Assembly: GCA_903879975.1 (NCBI GenBank)
Contig: CAIRNL010000252.1
Span: forward strand, 1-10,802
DNA: 10,802 nucleotides
Direction of reading: 5' to 3'
From: an uncultured Chloroflexota bacterium
GTDB taxonomy: Bacteria; Chloroflexota; Anaerolineae; Caldilineales; Caldilineaceae
In this document: piece by piece, positions 1 through 6,665 of the stretch
How the letters are laid out: every line of letters begins with the position of its first letter
Numbering within the stretch: the first letter of the stretch is position 1
Made by a program: the position numbers and the translations under genes
Notes under the pieces: model-generated
The model's input: only the letters and a program-made list of their open reading frames with translations
What the model was told of the DNA's origin: nothing
Database searches by the model: none

Positions 1-33
1 AACGCACGCAGTCTATATCCCACTTCCTTCGTG

Positions 34-774
34 TCAGGCTTCACTGTCTCCCATCGCAAAATAGACAGTGTATGCCTCGTTGCGCACCTCGTGAAGGGGG
101 ATGAGACGAATATCATGTACCTGGCCGCGGGTACGGTAATCGCCGCGCCAGTGCTCGAACCAGAGGTTGTCGGCATACATCGTGTGCGCCTGCACCAACG
201 AACCGTGGCAGCACCAAAAATCGTCAGTAGGCGTGCCCCAAATCTTCTCAGCGCCGGCGTGGAGCGGGAGAAAATAGGCGATCATGCCAGTATCAGGGTG
301 CTGGTTGCCCCCGATGGCGTACATGTCCCATAATCCCATCAGAGTCTTGTGCAGCGTGTAGTGCGGTGCCCAGACGCGCTTGCCACGCGCTACCCACTCC
401 AGATACTTCTCTGGGATAGAACCGACCCATTCGCCACCATTCTCCTGCTGGCAACGCGCCAGTTCTGAGATGATATAGTCAGCCTTCCCCTTGATTTCCT
501 GATCCCCTGTGGCAGCCGCGAACATGGCCGCAGCAGAGAGCCAGTGACCGAGAAAATGGCCGCGTAACTGACAGGTAGGCGATTCCCATCCGCCGTGGAT
601 GTCGCCAACAACATAGCGCGGCCCCCACAGACCAGCCTCCATGTAGTGATTCTGGAGCAGGTTTTCGGTCCTGAGCGAGAGCATGTAACGGCGGTTGAGA
701 GCGGCACGTTGCTGAAAAATACTGGGCAACAGCTTCACCGACCCGCGCCGTACTGGCCGCAGCGGATATTGCAT
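34..774 (-). pseudogene. Internally deleted remnant of a GH127-superfamily (DUF1680) glycoside hydrolase
   Basis: This open frame of 246 residues resembles pieces of a GH127-type hydrolase, a family usually about 600 residues or longer. Residues 15-157 match the N-terminal helical-barrel part (GGWESPTCQLRGHFLGHW at 61-78, APHYTLHK at 136-143). Residues 159-199 jump to the active-site segment (HPDTGMIAYFLPLHAG, then GTPTDDFWCCHG with Cys188-Cys189). Residues 200-246 jump again to the extreme C-terminal strand pattern (IRLIPLHEV, YTVYF). The central barrel carrying the family's Glu-x-Cys zinc ligands and most of the beta-sandwich domains are absent, so catalysis is unlikely. Both apparent deletions keep the frame. 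The ATG has a GAGG box 5 nt upstream (780-783) and lies 23 bp behind the complete GH127 gene, so it is probably still transcribed and translated. An assembly collapse is an alternative. Family membership is recognised by eye; the deletion is inferred from family length and missing blocks. Confidence 0.7.
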
Positions 775-797
775 AGTGACCTCATCTCCTCAGAGTT

Positions 798-2711
798 TCA
801 CGCAGTACGGAACCAGACGCGCATTTCACCCGGTGCGCGGTTGTCCCATGTTGCGTAGGGAACAGCAACGACATTCATGGCGGCGAGACCTGACGGCTGA
901 TTGCGGCGGTAGAGCGTGTGATTGTCCCACCCCTCCTCAGTAATCGCCTTTGCCGAACCGCGCAGCACAGCGACACCGCCGAGCAGATCGGGCTGGTACT
1001 CGACGGTGAAGTCAGCTACCTGCGCAGGGTCGAGCACAACACGATCAAGGCCGATCGCGCCGTTGTCGACACCTTCCATGCAAAAGACAACCGGCCCACG
1101 CTGAAGTGCCAGACGGCCCTGCATCTGACGAACATTCGGGTTGGCGTAAATGGCCTGCACCGGCATCGACAGGTCGAAATCGATGACGTCACCAGACTGC
1201 CACGTACGCGTAACGGCAACGTAGCCGCTGCCGGAAGGCGTAGTCTTCACAACAGCACCATTCACTTTGACCGACCACGCATCGCACCAGCCGGGGACAC
1301 GCAGGTTGAGCGCAAAAGTCTGCGGCACATCCAATGTCAGCGCCAGCTGAATCGCACCGTCCCACGGATAATCGGAAGTGAGACGTACGTGCACGGGTTG
1401 GCCATCCACTACCACGTTGGCACTGTTCTGCGCGTAAAAGTGCACCCACAGGCCACCCTTGCTGGTAGAGTAGAGATAGTTGCCCAGGCTGGCCAGGATG
1501 CGTCCTACGTTGGGAGGACAGCAGGGACATTCAAACCAGGGCGTACGGTGATGCGAACCATCGCTGGCCAACGGATTGACGTAGAAAAAGCTGTCACCGG
1601 CTAGCGACACGCCGCTAATAAACCCGTTGTAGAGCGTCTGTTCGATGATGTCCGCATACTTGCCGTCGCCGGCAAACTGGAGTAGGCGGTGATTCCACAT
1701 GATCAGGGCGATAGAGGCGCATGTCTCGGCGTAGGCAGTCTCGTCGGGCAGGTCGTAGTCTGTGGTGAAACCCTCATTGTGGCGTGACGGACCAATACCG
1801 CCGGTCAGATACATACGCTGGTAGACCAGGTTCTCCCATAGACGCTCGCAGACGGCCAACAGCGTTAGGTCGTCGTACTCATGTGCCAGGTCAGCCACGC
1901 CGGACATGAGGTACATGGCACGCACAGCATGGCCGACGACCTTGTCGTGCTCGCGGATAGGGGCGTGCGCCTGGCAGTACTCGTAGGTGCGTGCCCAGAA
2001 CTTGCGCGGGTCATCGCCGCGCTCGACTGCTTCGATATCGTAATAATGCGGATTCTGCTGGCCACGCTCTTCGACCAAATATTGGGAGAGCGCAAGATAG
2101 CGCTCTTCACCCGTGGCGTGGTAAAGACGCACCAGAGCCAGCTCAATCTCCGGGTGTCCGCCGTAGCCACGGCGCTGCCCGGGATTGGGGCCAAACTCAT
2201 GGTCAATGTGGTCGGCATAGCGCGCCAGTGCATTGAGCAACTTGGGCGAACCAGTAGCTTGGTGATGGGCGACGGCGGCTTCCATCAGATGGCCGGCACA
2301 GTACATCTCGTGCCAGTCGCGCAGGTTCTTCCAGCGCATCTCCGGCTGCGTGACCGTGAAATGTGTGTTGAGGTAGCCGTCAGCCTGCTGGGCGCTGATA
2401 ATCTTGTCGACAACCTGATCGACCAACGCGGCAAGCTCCGGGTCAGGATGGGTGATCAGCGAATAAGAGGCCGCCTCTAGCCACTTGGCAGGGTCCGAGT
2501 CACCGAAGATCAGCACGATGGGCGACGGCACCTGACGTTCAAAATGGAGGTCGAAGGCACCAATACGACCCGTGTCGACCAGCATCTGGTACATGTGCGG
2601 GATGGAGACGCGGCGGTTGATCTCCTGGCGCTGTGCCCAGAAGGGATCGTCGAGCGTGACGTTAGAGAACAGGACGGGCGTGAGTTGGCGTTTGGCGGAA
2701 ATTGCAGTCAT
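798..2711 (-). CDS. GH127 beta-L-arabinofuranosidase-like glycoside hydrolase
   Basis: This 637-residue protein is close to the roughly 658 residues of HypBA1 of Bifidobacterium longum, the founding GH127 enzyme, which releases L-arabinofuranose from beta-linked oligosaccharides using a zinc-bound cysteine nucleophile. The family's catalytic set is visible: Glu313 (acid/base, in NEGFT) sits 16 residues before Glu329-x-Cys331 (ETC, zinc ligands), followed by Cys397-Cys398 in ECPCCPPN (nucleophile and ligand). An alpha-barrel spans about residues 15-410 and beta-sandwich domains follow. No signal peptide is seen, so it should act in the cytoplasm on imported oligosaccharides. The ATG at 2711 was chosen because VTLDDPFW appears about 17 residues in, as in relatives. 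The frame is open upstream to a TTG at 2783 that has no ribosome site, and the ATG itself also lacks a clear one. It lies 81 bp after the sulfatase gene, with a hairpin between them. The exact substrate is not determinable; other GH127 specificities are possible. Confidence 0.9.
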   Translation of the reverse strand: MTAISAKRQLTPVLFSNVTLDDPFWAQRQEINRRVSIPHMYQMLVDTGRIGAFDLHFERQVPSPIVLIFGDSDPAKWLEAASYSLITHPDPELAALVDQVVDKIISAQQADGYLNTHFTVTQPEMRWKNLRDWHEMYCAGHLMEAAVAHHQATGSPKLLNALARYADHIDHEFGPNPGQRRGYGGHPEIELALVRLYHATGEERYLALSQYLVEERGQQNPHYYDIEAVERGDDPRKFWARTYEYCQAHAPIREHDKVVGHAVRAMYLMSGVADLAHEYDDLTLLAVCERLWENLVYQRMYLTGGIGPSRHNEGFTTDYDLPDETAYAETCASIALIMWNHRLLQFAGDGKYADIIEQTLYNGFISGVSLAGDSFFYVNPLASDGSHHRTPWFECPCCPPNVGRILASLGNYLYSTSKGGLWVHFYAQNSANVVVDGQPVHVRLTSDYPWDGAIQLALTLDVPQTFALNLRVPGWCDAWSVKVNGAVVKTTPSGSGYVAVTRTWQSGDVIDFDLSMPVQAIYANPNVRQMQGRLALQRGPVVFCMEGVDNGAIGLDRVVLDPAQVADFTVEYQPDLLGGVAVLRGSAKAITEEGWDNHTLYRRNQPSGLAAMNVVAVPYATWDNRAPGEMRVWFRTA

Positions 2712-2733
2712 GGTTGGTAGCCCCGATCGTGTA

Positions 2734-2763
2734 GAGGTTGCCTGTTGAAGTCCAGGCAACCTC
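2734..2763 (-). promoter_or_regulatory. Perfect 11-bp intercistronic hairpin between sulfatase and GH127 genes
   Basis: GAGGTTGCCTG (2734-2744) and CAGGCAACCTC (2753-2763) are exact reverse complements around an 8-base loop. In the minus-strand transcript the hairpin begins 29 nt after the sulfatase stop codon and ends 22 nt before the GH127 ATG. No T-tract follows, so it is not a classical intrinsic terminator. An mRNA-stabilising or partial-termination role, or control of GH127 initiation, is inference. Confidence 0.65.
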
Positions 2764-2792
2764 AATAGTATGAAAGCTGACAATGGTGAAGC

Positions 2793-4163
2793 TTAGATTG
2801 TCTGCTCATTATACCGCTGTCGAACTTGGGCTATCGAAACTGCACGCTGCCCACCCAGGCGAGCAGGCGCCGACTCAATCACAGGGGCCGGCTCGCCGGC
2901 CGCCACCATCCGCGCCACGAGGCGATCGCGCAGTTCATCGGCTATGCTGCGGAACGCGTCGACGCCGGCAAGATTCTCCAGTTCGCAGGGATCAGCATGC
3001 AGATCGTAGAGCGACTCCTCCACGTAGCGCTCGGCGCCGGCGTCACGCCAGCCGACGCGATCCGGCGCGTTGACGCAATACTTCCAGCGGTGGGTCCGAA
3101 TGGCGCGCGCAACCTGCGATTCGCTGATCTGGACGAAGACCTCCTCCGGCCAATCCCCGTTTTCGCGGCGAACTAGCGGCAGGATCGAACGTCCCTCCAT
3201 CGCAGCCGGGATCGGCAAGCCAGCGGCGTCCAGCAGCGTGGGCGGCAGATCGACCAGGCTCACCAGCTCTGAGATCTGCCCACCGCCGTCGAAGCCAGGC
3301 CCGCTAAGAACCGTCGGTACCCGAATGGACGATTCATGACACGATCGTTTGTATTCGGAGTTGCGTGTCTTGAAATGACAGCCATGATCCGAGGTGAAAA
3401 GCACGATGGTGTTATCCAGCATGTCCAGGCTGCGCAGGGCGTCGAGCAGGCGCCCCAGCGCCTCGTCGAGCCGCTTGACCATGCCGTAATAGCCGCCCAG
3501 ATGCTGCGGGGATGAGCCGCGCAGGGCCACCAGGTCCGGCGGCGTCCAGCGATCCGTGTACTGCTCGCGATAGCCGACCGGCGGCGGGTAATCGTCAAGA
3601 TGGTTCTGGTGATGAGGCTCCAGGTAGGAGATGAAGAGAAAGAACGGGTCCTGCTGATGGCTGCCGACATAGCGGATGGCGGCATCGGTCAGCGCATCGA
3701 CGCGGTAGCCCGGCAATTTCACAGGCTGGCTCTCCGTATTGTAGACGACCGTATCATACACATCCGAGGTGAACTCCAGCGTGTTGGCGGCGAGCCAGAA
3801 GTCGTAGCCGCCGCGCTGCTCGACAGGGGTCGGATCGGCAGCCGCTAGGTGCCACTTGCCAATGTATCCCGTTGTATAGCCACCAGCGCCAAAGCACTTT
3901 GCCAGCGTCTCCATGGACGGATCGAGCACGATCCCGTTGCGGAAGACGCCCGTGTTGGTGGCGTAGCGGCCCGTCTGCAAGCACGAGCGCGCCGGGCCGC
4001 AGACCGGCTGGCAGGTGAAAGAATAGTGCACGTCGGTGCCGGTGCGCGCCATGCGGTCAAAATTGGGCGTCAGACCCAGTGGGTTGCCATGCACGCCGGT
4101 TGTGTCCCAGCGCTGCTGGTCGGTGAAGAGCACGATGACGTTTGGTTTGCGAGGCTCTGCCAT
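2793..4163 (-). CDS. Type I (formylglycine-dependent) sulfatase, cytoplasmic
   Basis: This 456-residue alkaline-phosphatase-superfamily sulfatase should hydrolyse sulfate esters, probably on a sugar given its neighbours. The signature C-x-P-x-R-S-x-x-x-T-G is at residues 55-65 (CGPARSCLQTG), with Cys55 as the residue that a formylglycine-generating enzyme would convert. Other expected metal and sulfate contacts are Asp15-Gln16 (FTDQQ), Lys103 and His105 (GKWHL), His184 (EPHH), Asp259-His260 (TSDHG) and Lys272. The C-terminal subdomain ends with the usual SLYDLHADPCELENLA segment at about 384-399. No signal peptide is visible, whereas many glycan sulfatases are exported, so desulfation is probably intracellular after uptake. 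The ATG at 4163 is chosen over upstream starts because AAGGA lies 6 nt before it (4170-4174) and the catalytic fold begins at once (PNVIVLFTDQQ). The modifying enzyme is not encoded in this window. Substrate and sulfate position cannot be read from the sequence. Confidence 0.92.
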   Translation of the reverse strand: MAEPRKPNVIVLFTDQQRWDTTGVHGNPLGLTPNFDRMARTGTDVHYSFTCQPVCGPARSCLQTGRYATNTGVFRNGIVLDPSMETLAKCFGAGGYTTGYIGKWHLAAADPTPVEQRGGYDFWLAANTLEFTSDVYDTVVYNTESQPVKLPGYRVDALTDAAIRYVGSHQQDPFFLFISYLEPHHQNHLDDYPPPVGYREQYTDRWTPPDLVALRGSSPQHLGGYYGMVKRLDEALGRLLDALRSLDMLDNTIVLFTSDHGCHFKTRNSEYKRSCHESSIRVPTVLSGPGFDGGGQISELVSLVDLPPTLLDAAGLPIPAAMEGRSILPLVRRENGDWPEEVFVQISESQVARAIRTHRWKYCVNAPDRVGWRDAGAERYVEESLYDLHADPCELENLAGVDAFRSIADELRDRLVARMVAAGEPAPVIESAPARLGGQRAVSIAQVRQRYNEQTI

Positions 4164-4218
4164 AAGGCTTCCTTTCGAACGATTGTTGGCTGGCGATTTA
4201 ACGCTCTGATACGGCAGT

Positions 4219-4239
4219 CGTAGCGCGTCAAGCGCCACG
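4219..4239 (-). promoter_or_regulatory. Second hairpin in the binding-protein/sulfatase gap
   Basis: Plus-strand arms CGTAGCGC (4219-4226) and GCGCCACG (4232-4239) flank a 5-base loop. Read as minus-strand RNA, all 8 positions pair, one of them as a G-U wobble. On the plus strand that position would be an A-C mismatch, which suggests the minus transcript is the relevant strand. It lies just downstream (in transcription) of the larger hairpin at 4251-4289. No T-tract follows. The function is unknown. Confidence 0.45.
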
Positions 4240-4250
4240 GACAATAGAAG

Positions 4251-4289
4251 ACGCCCGAACTTGACTGGTGAATCAGCAAGTCCGGGCGT
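4251..4289 (-). promoter_or_regulatory. Strong intercistronic hairpin 3' of the sugar-binding-protein gene
   Basis: Plus-strand arms ACGCCCGAACTTG (4251-4263) and CAAGTCCGGGCGT (4277-4289) pair over 13 positions. In minus-strand RNA every position pairs, one as a G-U wobble, and a further CTG/CAG stem extends inward past a single bulged base. The hairpin starts 26 nt after the stop codon of the solute-binding protein and is followed by a pyrimidine-rich but not uridine-only stretch. Such structures after binding-protein genes are known in other transport operons to protect the upstream message or to end part of the transcripts, giving more binding protein than downstream enzymes. That role here is inferred. 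Confidence 0.7.
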
Positions 4290-4315
4290 TCAGTACGCAC
4301 GCGTGCTACCGGCGA

Positions 4316-5683
4316 TCAGCTTTGCGCAAAGAGCGGGTCGGACTCCTGCTTGATGCGCGCGCCCACAGTGGCGGCGTCCTCGGTACCGCTCCACAGCAGG
4401 TCCATGTTGGGCGTGTAGATGCGCTGCGTGATCTCCGGCCAGTTGACATGCACCGGGTCGCGCACGACAAACTCCTGTGCCTGGGCAAAGCCCTTGGCAT
4501 TCTTGGGCGGCAGATTCGGATCGAGGAATGCCTCCGAGGTCACCACGGAGACGCGCGAGGGCGTTGTGGCGCCGACCGATACCTCGTCCAGTTCCGCCTC
4601 GACGCTGGTGATGTGCTTGAGGAAGCCCCACGCCTCTTGCGGATGCTTGGTGCCCGCACCCGATGCCCAGCCGGTGCCGCCACCACCCGTGCCGCGCCGT
4701 GCCGCCTTGCCGATGGGAATGGTGCCAACGTCCCAGCGGAAGGCTTCGATCGGACGGAATTGGTTCACCGCAGACGGGTTAGTCAGCATGACGGCGACCC
4801 GACCGGTCGAGAAGAGTTCGACGCCGCCTAGTTCCGATTCCAGATCCGGCCGCGGCGACACTTCGTGCTTGTACATCAGGTCCTGCAAGAATTGCAGCGC
4901 CTCGACGGTCGCTTCGTCGGCCATGGCCGAATCGGTGGCAACGCCTGAATCGTCCTTATGTACCAGTGCGCCGCCATTCGAGTAGACCCACGATGCCCAC
5001 GGTCGCTGACCGCGATTGACCAGGAAACCCCACTGCGTCACACGGTCGCCCTCGCGCTTGACCAGGCGCTGCAACATATCGAGGAAGACTTCGAACGTGA
5101 AACTGGTATCTTCCCAGTCCACCGGCGGCGGTTCGACGCCGGCTTCCTCGAAGATGTCGACGTTGTAGAAGAGGTTCTGATTGCCGTAGTCGCGCGGCAG
5201 GGCAAAGGTTCTGCCGTCCCACTGGTAGAGCTTGATAGCATCCGGGCGGAAGTCAGAGAGATCGTAGTCATCGGCCGCGATGTAATCGTCCAGTTGCAGG
5301 TGAATCGACTTCTGCGCAACGGTGATGATCGGGGTTATCTCCTGCAGATAGCGGTAGATATCCGGCGGCGTACCGGCTGCAAAGAGCGTCTGAATCTTGG
5401 TGTTGTAGTCGGCATTGGCCGTCGGCTGGTGCTGGACCGTGACGCCGGGATTCTGCTCCGAGAATTCCTGGGCCCACTTATCGCGCACCTTGACGTGCCC
5501 CTCGTTGATGATGTCACAGACGAAGGTCAGCGTCACTGCCTCGCCTGCAGGCGCTGCAGCGCCCTGCTCGCCGCCCGGCGCCGGCTGGACGGCCGGAGCG
5601 CATGCGGCGAGCCCGCCCACGACGAAGGCTGTAATGGCGCTATTGCGCAGGAAATCGCGACGACTCAGTTTCTGTTCTGGCAT
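4316..5683 (-). CDS. Carbohydrate ABC transporter solute-binding lipoprotein (Tat signal)
   Basis: This 455-residue family 1 extracellular sugar-binding protein would capture the oligosaccharide outside the membrane and deliver it to the two permeases. The N-terminus has a twin-arginine motif (SRRDFLR, residues 7-13), a hydrophobic stretch and a lipobox ending at Cys28 (GLAAC), followed by an Ala/Pro/Gly-rich linker to about residue 49. It therefore looks like a folded-state Tat export substrate anchored by lipid. The mature part has family features: a first lobe starting VTLTF, a GTPPDIYRY segment, ALPRDYGNQNLFYNVDIFEEAG, and a glycine-rich hinge followed by EAWGFLKHI. The ATG at 5683 is well supported by GGAGG 5 nt upstream (5689-5693); the open frame upstream to 5827 overlaps the permease gene and is not likely coding. 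The gene is 88 bp after the MalG-type permease and is followed by two hairpins. The ligand is unknown; the downstream enzymes suggest a sulfated, arabinose-containing saccharide. Confidence 0.93.
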   Translation of the reverse strand: MPEQKLSRRDFLRNSAITAFVVGGLAACAPAVQPAPGGEQGAAAPAGEAVTLTFVCDIINEGHVKVRDKWAQEFSEQNPGVTVQHQPTANADYNTKIQTLFAAGTPPDIYRYLQEITPIITVAQKSIHLQLDDYIAADDYDLSDFRPDAIKLYQWDGRTFALPRDYGNQNLFYNVDIFEEAGVEPPPVDWEDTSFTFEVFLDMLQRLVKREGDRVTQWGFLVNRGQRPWASWVYSNGGALVHKDDSGVATDSAMADEATVEALQFLQDLMYKHEVSPRPDLESELGGVELFSTGRVAVMLTNPSAVNQFRPIEAFRWDVGTIPIGKAARRGTGGGGTGWASGAGTKHPQEAWGFLKHITSVEAELDEVSVGATTPSRVSVVTSEAFLDPNLPPKNAKGFAQAQEFVVRDPVHVNWPEITQRIYTPNMDLLWSGTEDAATVGARIKQESDPLFAQS

Positions 5684-5686
5684 GGT

Positions 5687-5693
5687 CTCCTCC
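5687..5693 (-). promoter_or_regulatory. Strong ribosome binding site of the solute-binding-protein gene
   Basis: The minus strand reads GGAGGAG immediately before ACC and the ATG at 5683. This is the best Shine-Dalgarno match in the operon. It fixes the start, places the Tat signal at the N-terminus, and fits a need for high binding-protein synthesis. Confidence 0.75.
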
Positions 5694-5771
5694 GGTGAAT
5701 TCGATACTAAAACATAGGTTGGATTGTAACTGCTCGGTGACAACAACAAACTGGCGTATCCAGGCCACGAA

Positions 5772-6659
5772 TCACGCTTTGACGCCCGTGAATACGATTC
5801 CCTGGATGAAGTGGCGTTGCGTGACAAAGAATAGAATGATGACCGGCAGCATGCTGAGCAGCGATGCTGCCATCAACAGGTTCCAGCTTGTGCTTGCTTC
5901 TCCCTGGAACATGCGCAGTCCCAGCGCCAGCGTGAAGAGATCCGGGGTGTGCAGGTAGATCAACGGCAGCAGGAACTCGTTCCAGGTATTGTTGAAAACA
6001 AAGATGACGACAATGAGGATGGCCGGCTTGGCGAGCGGCATGATGATACGCCAGTAGAGGCCGAAGTCCGAGCAGCCGTCGATACGCGCGGCGTCGTCGA
6101 GTTCGCGCGGGATGGCAAGCAGATATTGGCGGACGAGGAAGGTCAGATAGGGGCCACCAAAGAAGGTCGGCACGATCAGCGGCAGGAATGTGTCGATCCA
6201 GCCCAGCCACTTGAACATGATGAACTGCGGGATCAGCGTAATGTGCGGTGGCAGCATCATGGTCGCTAGCATGACGATGAACATGACATCCCGCCCCCAC
6301 CAGCGCAGCCGCGCAAAGGAGAAAGCAACCAGCGTGATCGAAATCACCTTGCCCACGATGCTGATGGCCGTGATGAGCACCGTATTCCACAAGTACAGAA
6401 AGAAGGGGATCGCCGTGACCGCACGGTAATAATTGCTCCACATGATCTCGTTTGGAATCCACGTGGGCGGGAAGAGATAGACCTCTCCGGGCGACTTGAG
6501 CGACGTCGAAATCGTCCAGACCAGTGGGATAAACATGAGCACGACACCGGCCAGCAGCACCAGGTGGATGGCCGTCTTCTGGAGCAAGGTCCGCTGGCGC
6601 CTGGTCATGCGCGGTTCCGAGCGGGCAGGGGTGCGCATCGTGTTGTTGGCAGCCGTCAT
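5772..6659 (-). CDS. Carbohydrate ABC transporter permease, MalG type
   Basis: This 295-residue inner-membrane protein is the second permease subunit of the importer. About six membrane segments can be seen, near residues 29-50, 91-115, 125-145, 157-178, 212-233 and 266-283. The conserved cytoplasmic EAA loop that docks on the ATPase is at 186-208 (ELDDAARIDG, then IIMPLAKPA). The first periplasmic loop carries the family-typical SLKSPGEVYLFPPTWIP segment, and the C-terminus ends FIQGIVFTGVKA, as is usual for MalG-like subunits. The ATG at 6659 follows the stop of the MalF-type permease by only 6 bp, with AAGGA about 9 nt upstream, which implies translational coupling. Methionines at residues 8 and 18 are possible alternative starts. 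No ATPase gene is adjacent. Assignment to the sugar permease family is firm; the transported sugar is not known. Confidence 0.94.
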   Translation of the reverse strand: MTAANNTMRTPARSEPRMTRRQRTLLQKTAIHLVLLAGVVLMFIPLVWTISTSLKSPGEVYLFPPTWIPNEIMWSNYYRAVTAIPFFLYLWNTVLITAISIVGKVISITLVAFSFARLRWWGRDVMFIVMLATMMLPPHITLIPQFIMFKWLGWIDTFLPLIVPTFFGGPYLTFLVRQYLLAIPRELDDAARIDGCSDFGLYWRIIMPLAKPAILIVVIFVFNNTWNEFLLPLIYLHTPDLFTLALGLRMFQGEASTSWNLLMAASLLSMLPVIILFFVTQRHFIQGIVFTGVKA

Positions 6660-6665
6660 CGATTC

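Noticed and set aside
918..1604. Long plus-strand frame of 228 codons inside the GH127 gene, and similar long antisense frames in the sulfatase, binding-protein and kinase genes
   Set aside because: They are shadows of GC-rich coding sequence on the other strand; no recognisable domains or ribosome sites.
4164..4244. N-terminal extension of the sulfatase frame
   Set aside because: The extension has no ribosome site and overlaps the hairpin at 4219-4239; the ATG at 4163 has a good ribosome site and the family fold starts there.
5751..5763. CTGG-ATACG-CCAG stem followed by TTTGTTGTTGT on the minus strand after the MalG-type permease
   Set aside because: Only 4 bp of stem and an interrupted T-rich stretch; too weak to call a terminator.
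5684..5827. N-terminal extension of the binding-protein frame
   Set aside because: It would overlap the permease gene and bury the Tat/lipoprotein signal internally; the strong ribosome site supports the start at 5683.
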